From the NCBI GenBank assembly GCA_900542445.1, contig UQNN01000007.1:88886-152885 (forward strand): a stretch of 64,000 bases of DNA. Direction: 5' to 3'. Positions 60,753 to 64,000 of this stretch are shown in pieces; the first letter of the stretch is position 1, and every line of letters begins with the position of its first letter. The position numbers and the translations under genes are program-made. This DNA is from an uncultured Eubacteriales bacterium. GTDB lineage: Bacteria; Bacillota; Clostridia; Christensenellales; Aristaeellaceae. The notes under the pieces were generated by a model, which saw only the letters and a list, made by a program, of their open reading frames with translations, did not search any database and was not told the origin of the DNA.

Positions 60753-62020
60753 TAATACCTTCTCTTGGGCAGATAGAACCTTCTCCTGCCCCAAATATCC
60801 ACAATCATGATGCACGGCTCACCCGCGCAGACGGGCATTTCCAGCGTCGCGGCCAGCGCCGGAGTCGCCACGCTGCGCACGCTCGCGGCACAGGGCCGAT
60901 ACGTATCGCCCTGCACAAACCCACAGCTCCATTGATCCACGGCGTCCAAACCGCTGATGCCCGCGGCCTGCGCGGCTTCGTTTTCAAAGCTGATGAGCCG
61001 CACTGTGTACGAGCTGATCGCCGGAAAGACCTCCGCTTCCACCGCGCAGTCGTCCGCGCCGCACGGCGCTTCCACGTCGAAGGTGAAATCCAGCGGCTTG
61101 CCCGCCGTGCTCTGCGCCAGCCGTTTGCCCGTCGTCGCAATCGCCAGCGGGCTTTGATCGACGCACAAAAAACGCCGGTTCAGCCCCGCCGCCGCGACGG
61201 CCGACGTGCCGCTGCCCGCAAACAGGTCGCAGATGAGATCGCCTTCCTGCGAAGAACAGCTGACAATGCGTTCCAACAGCTTGAGCGGCTTCTGGGTCTC
61301 GTATCCGGTGCGCTGGGGATCTTTCTGCTGCAAATGGCTGATATCGTCCCAGACGTCGCCGGGATAGGCGGGCTCATCGTCGTAATAGCGGTATTCTTTG
61401 CCGCCGGACATGATCGCGCGATAGCTGCGCCCGTTTTCATCCACGGCGCGGCGCATATGGTTGCTGCGCGACTCGTTGCGCGCAACCGGCACGGCCTTGA
61501 GGTTGAAATAATACGATCTCGACCGCGCATAAAACAGAATCACGTCGTGCTTGCGCGGAAAATAGCTGCGCGCGCGGCCGCCCGTCTGATAGCTCCAGAT
61601 GATTTCATTGAGGAAATTGCTCTCGCCGAAAACCTCGTCCATCAGCAGCCGCAGATGCGCGTACATCCGGCTGTCGATATGCAGAAAGATGGTGCCTTCC
61701 TTTTTAAGCAGTTCGCGGGAAAGCAGCAGCGTCTTTTTCATCATCGCCAGATATTCCGTGCGATCCGGCCAGCGGTCGTCATAAGCGGGCAGATTGAGGC
61801 TGGGCGATCCGTTTTTATAGCCGCCTTCGCCAATGCGCACCTTCATATCGAACTGCTTGCCCGTGTTAAACGGCGGATCAAGGTAGATGGTCTGCACCTG
61901 CCCTCCAAAGCGAGACAGCAGAGTCTCCCCCTCCTCCGGCATTTTTGCCTGGATGAGCGTGCCCATGCTCTCCCGACCCATATGGCGCTCTGCGACGCAG
62001 CTGATATATGTGCAGGGCAT
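60752..62020 (-). CDS. Solitary beta-class DNA methyltransferase (type III Mod-like)
   Basis: 422 residues. Motif IV (DPPFNTGKQF, about 48-57) precedes motif I (ICDLFAGSGTSAVAAAG, about 264-280), the order of beta-class N6-adenine/N4-cytosine methylases. DDRWPDRTEYLAMM, IFLHIDSRMYAHLRLLMDEV and GYETQKPLKLLERIV match Mod and CcrM-like enzymes. The target-recognition part lies about 150-240. A C-terminal domain of about 110 residues follows. No restriction gene is adjacent, so it is an orphan. GAAAGG fits the ATG at 62020 (nine bases); ATG 62026 is an alternative. Confidence 0.88.
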   Translation of the reverse strand: MPCTYISCVAERHMGRESMGTLIQAKMPEEGETLLSRFGGQVQTIYLDPPFNTGKQFDMKVRIGEGGYKNGSPSLNLPAYDDRWPDRTEYLAMMKKTLLLSRELLKKEGTIFLHIDSRMYAHLRLLMDEVFGESNFLNEIIWSYQTGGRARSYFPRKHDVILFYARSRSYYFNLKAVPVARNESRSNHMRRAVDENGRSYRAIMSGGKEYRYYDDEPAYPGDVWDDISHLQQKDPQRTGYETQKPLKLLERIVSCSSQEGDLICDLFAGSGTSAVAAAGLNRRFLCVDQSPLAIATTGKRLAQSTAGKPLDFTFDVEAPCGADDCAVEAEVFPAISSYTVRLISFENEAAQAAGISGLDAVDQWSCGFVQGDTYRPCAASVRSVATPALAATLEMPVCAGEPCIMIVDIWGRRRFYLPKRRY

Positions 62021-62136
62021 GGCCATCCACCTTTCTAAGCGACTTGCGCTTCTTTTGATTCCGGCGTGTCCACAGACACGCTCCCTAATATAGTATTATA
62101 CTGTTTTTTACGGCTTTTTACAAGGGGTGAAGACAG

Positions 62137-62158
62137 CAAAAAAGCGGCCTGAGGCCGC
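62137..62158 (-). terminator. Terminator-like hairpin upstream of the methyltransferase gene
   Basis: Minus strand GCGGCC-TCA-GGCCGC followed by six T. It lies between the NCS2 permease and the methyltransferase. Confidence 0.7.
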
Positions 62159-62237
62159 TCTCGCTTCCGACAAAGTTCGAAAAAACTCAAGCGTTTGCAT
62201 ACGCGGCTAATTTGCTGTAATTTCCTATTTTTATTAC

Positions 62238-62275
62238 AAAAAACTCCGTCCCTTGTCCACACAAAGAACGGAGTT
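62238..62275 (-). terminator. Second terminator after the NCS2 permease
   Basis: Minus strand AACTCCGT, 18-base loop, ACGGAGTTTTTTG. Together with the previous hairpin it isolates the methyltransferase from permease transcription. Confidence 0.7.
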
Positions 62276-62316
62276 GAAATGGATTTTCCTCCCATCGCTT
62301 ACAGCATGCCATTTCC

Positions 62317-62372
62317 TCAGTCAGTTTTCTTCCTGAGGGAGGCGGCACGCCGCAGCCGCGGGAAGGCGTTTC
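62317..62372. repeat. Family B repeat, copy B7 (short)
   Basis: CCTCAGTCAG-TTTTCTT-CCTGAGGGAGG, then GGCACG-CCGCAGCCGCGGGAAGGC. Immediately downstream of the NCS2 permease stop. Confidence 0.55.
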
Positions 62373-62378
62373 ATTTTC

Positions 62379-63749
62379 TTAGAGGAAGATGTACTTGAGC
62401 ACGAACAGCACAGCCAGCACATACATCAGCGGCTTAACCTTCTTGCCCTTGCCGGAAACCACGTGCAGCACCACATAGGAGATGATGCCCATGGAAATGC
62501 CTTCGGAAATGCTGTAAAACAGCGGCATGGCGACAATGGCCAGATACGCCGGAATGGCCTCGGCCATGTTATCCTCGTCGAAGCGAATCTCGGTGACGGT
62601 GGAAACCATCAGATAGCCGACCATCATCAGCGCCGGAGCGGTCGCGAAGGACGGAATCGCCGTGAAGATCGGCGCAAAGAACATGGAGGCGAGGAACAGA
62701 ATGCCGGTGGTCAGCGCAGTCAGACCCGTGCGGCCGCCGACAGCCACGCCGGAAGCGGACTCGACAAAGGTGGTGATGGTCGAAGTGCCCATCACAGCGC
62801 CGACGGTGGTGCCGATGGCGTCCGCCATGAGCGCGGGCTTGATGCCCGGCAGACGGCCTTCCTCGTCGAGCATGTCGGCCTTAGTCGCCACGCCGATGAG
62901 GGTGCCGAGGGTATCAAAGATATCCACGAACAGGAAGGAGAACACGACGATGATGAAGTTGACAATGCCGACGTTGCTGAAATCCACGTTGAAGCACTGG
63001 CCGAAGGTCATGCCCAGCTTGGAGAAATCCGTCAGCGCCATCGTCGGGAACAGCGTGTAGAAGCCGTTGGCCGGGTCCGGCACATAAATGCCGACGACCT
63101 GGCAGATCATGCCGATGATCCACGTCGCCAGAATGCCCAGCAGGATCGCGCCGCGCACATGATGGATGTACAGCGCCGCCATGATGAACAGGCCGACCAG
63201 CGCCAGCAGCGCGCAGATGCCGTGGGTGTTAAAGTTCTCGGTGAAGCTCGTGATTGTCACCAGCGTGGAGGAATCAACCGCCAGACCGGCGTTCTGCAAG
63301 CCGATGAAGCAGATGAACAGGCCGATGCCGACGGAAACGCCGCGCTTGAGCGTCAGCGGGATGGCGTTGAAAACCGCCTCGCGCACGTTCGTCAGGCTCA
63401 GCACGATGAAGATCAGGCCCTCGACGAAGACGGCCAGCAGCGCAACCTGCCAGGTGTAGCCCATGCCCAGCACGACGGTGTAGGCCAGGAACGCGTTGAG
63501 GCCCATGCCCGCGGACAGCGCGAACGGCAGATTCGCCATCAGGCCCATGCACGCCGTGCCGATGAAGGAAGACAGCGCCGTCGCCAACAGGACGGCAGTG
63601 GAGTCCATGCCCGCAGCGGACAGGATGCTCGGATTGACGGCCAGAATGTAGGCCATCGTCATAAATGTGGTGATGCCCGCCATGATTTCCGTCTTGGCGG
63701 TGGTTTTGTGTTTGCTCAGCTGAAAGACCTTTTCAAACACAGTTTTCAT
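62379..63749 (-). CDS. NCS2-family purine permease (AzgA/PbuG type)
   Basis: 456 residues, about 13 helices. AzgA-branch marks: KTEIMAGITTFMTMAYILAV, NPSILSAAGMD, ALSAGMGLNAFLAYTVV, FLFVDIFDTLGTL and GTSTITTFVESASGVAVGGR (substrate-site helix). It imports hypoxanthine, guanine or adenine with protons. The start follows GAAGAGAAGGGA. A promoter lies about 50 bases upstream. No purine riboswitch is visible in the leader within the window. Confidence 0.94.
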   Translation of the reverse strand: MKTVFEKVFQLSKHKTTAKTEIMAGITTFMTMAYILAVNPSILSAAGMDSTAVLLATALSSFIGTACMGLMANLPFALSAGMGLNAFLAYTVVLGMGYTWQVALLAVFVEGLIFIVLSLTNVREAVFNAIPLTLKRGVSVGIGLFICFIGLQNAGLAVDSSTLVTITSFTENFNTHGICALLALVGLFIMAALYIHHVRGAILLGILATWIIGMICQVVGIYVPDPANGFYTLFPTMALTDFSKLGMTFGQCFNVDFSNVGIVNFIIVVFSFLFVDIFDTLGTLIGVATKADMLDEEGRLPGIKPALMADAIGTTVGAVMGTSTITTFVESASGVAVGGRTGLTALTTGILFLASMFFAPIFTAIPSFATAPALMMVGYLMVSTVTEIRFDEDNMAEAIPAYLAIVAMPLFYSISEGISMGIISYVVLHVVSGKGKKVKPLMYVLAVLFVLKYIFL

Positions 63750-63800
63750 TCCCTTCTCTTCTTCTTTCGTTCCCCCACACTTTCATCCGGGAGAGCTTGT

Positions 63801-63830
63801 ATTTTAGCACATTTCAAAAGGCAGTTTCAA
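63801..63830 (-). promoter_or_regulatory. Promoter for the NCS2 permease
   Basis: Minus strand TTGAAA, an 18-base spacer and TAAAAT. Confidence 0.6.
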
Positions 63831-63905
63831 TCTTTTTCCGAATTTTTATTTAAATTCTTTTATAAAATGTTCGGATTTTCTTTTTTATCAAATAGGTACG
63901 ACAAA

Positions 63906-63935
63906 GGGGTTGTCTCACTAAAAAGAGGCAACTCC
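63906..63935. repeat. Hairpin GGGGTTGTCTC / GAGGCAACTCC
   Basis: An 11-bp stem with wobble pairs around an 8-base loop, isolated in the A+T-rich stretch before the NCS2 promoter. No coding sequence accompanies it. Confidence 0.4.
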
Positions 63936-63945
63936 TTTTTGGTGC

Positions 63946-63979
63946 AAAAAAAGCATTCGGACTATGAAAACCCGAATGC
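63946..63979 (-). terminator. Terminator of a minus-strand gene beyond the window
   Basis: Minus strand GCATTCGG, 11-base loop, CCGAATGC, seven T. The region 63831-64000 otherwise holds no gene. Confidence 0.75.
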
Positions 63980-64000
63980 CTGCGGTAGAATGTAACTACC

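Noticed and set aside
63750..64000. Purine riboswitch in front of the NCS2 permease
   Set aside because: No conserved aptamer core was found between the predicted promoter and the start codon; the hairpin at 63946-63979 is a terminator for an upstream gene.

Overview
The window reads as chromosome from a fairly G+C-rich member of the Clostridia, probably an anaerobic gut lineage. This is a judgement from gene content and is not computed. The indicators are a glgC-glgD-glgA glycogen cluster, an rsmD-coaD-coiled-coil-GT2-mazG-hup string, a DUF1858 protein next to a stand-alone NrdD-tail-like protein, an OadB-type sodium-pump subunit, strong GGAGG ribosome binding sites, and sigma-A promoters of the TTGACA-N17-TATAAT type. 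I see no rRNA, tRNA, CRISPR array, phage, transposase or intact insertion sequence.

Layout. 1-4.5 kb: the 3' end of prfC, typA, an MGT-type glycosyltransferase and a 53-residue membrane microprotein, all on the plus strand. 4.6-7.9 kb: a minus-strand operon (GH13 neopullulanase-like enzyme, MscS channel, DUF4177-like protein, small membrane protein). 8-14 kb: degV, beta-phosphoglucomutase, OadB plus a 45-residue OadG-like subunit, a DUF362 ferredoxin-like protein, an AEC carrier and HU. 14.3-21.2 kb: two housekeeping operons, rsmD-coaD-coiled coil-GT2-mazG and alr-fau-membrane protein. 21.3-28.5 kb: a YkvI-like protein converging on a minus-strand series (GT2/GtrA fusion, CPBP protease, rlmH, ProB-like kinase, PHP phosphatase, zinc-ribbon protein, an M1-like protein without zinc ligands). 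28.6-31 kb: trpS, the NrdD-tail protein and DUF1858. 31-44.5 kb: a long minus-strand block (SH3-domain secreted protein, CDF transporter, dgoK, eda, pepV, patB, two DUF6020-like membrane proteins, an RsmC-like methylase, an RsuA-like pseudouridine synthase). 44.7-55 kb on the plus strand: glgC-glgD-glgA, two more DUF6020-like proteins and a GntR/YtrA-ABC operon. 55.3-63.8 kb on the minus strand: a lipoprotein, a MocR regulator, a Tet(M)-like GTPase, trmD, a hypothetical protein, a solitary DNA methyltransferase and an NCS2 purine permease.

How the genes connect. Storage and use of alpha-glucans run through the window: glycogen synthesis (glgCDA), an alpha-glucan hydrolase (GH13) and beta-phosphoglucomutase. 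Translation and RNA-modification genes are frequent (prfC, typA, rsmD, rlmH, trpS, trmD, rsmC-like, rsuA-like). Four paralogous multi-membrane DUF6020-like proteins flank the glycogen operon.

The most striking unexplained signal is intergenic. A modular palindromic repeat (family A, 11 full or partial copies) sits after stop codons, and in two cases it supplies the C-terminal codons of a gene. A second family (B, CTCCCTC/GAGGGAG plus GTCAGC/GCTGAC stems) and a third two-copy element (C, a conserved 40-base box fused to a terminator) accompany it. Other oddities are a histone-H1/AT-hook-like tail on glycogen synthase, a MocR regulator lacking its Schiff-base lysine, and the zinc-less M1-like protein.
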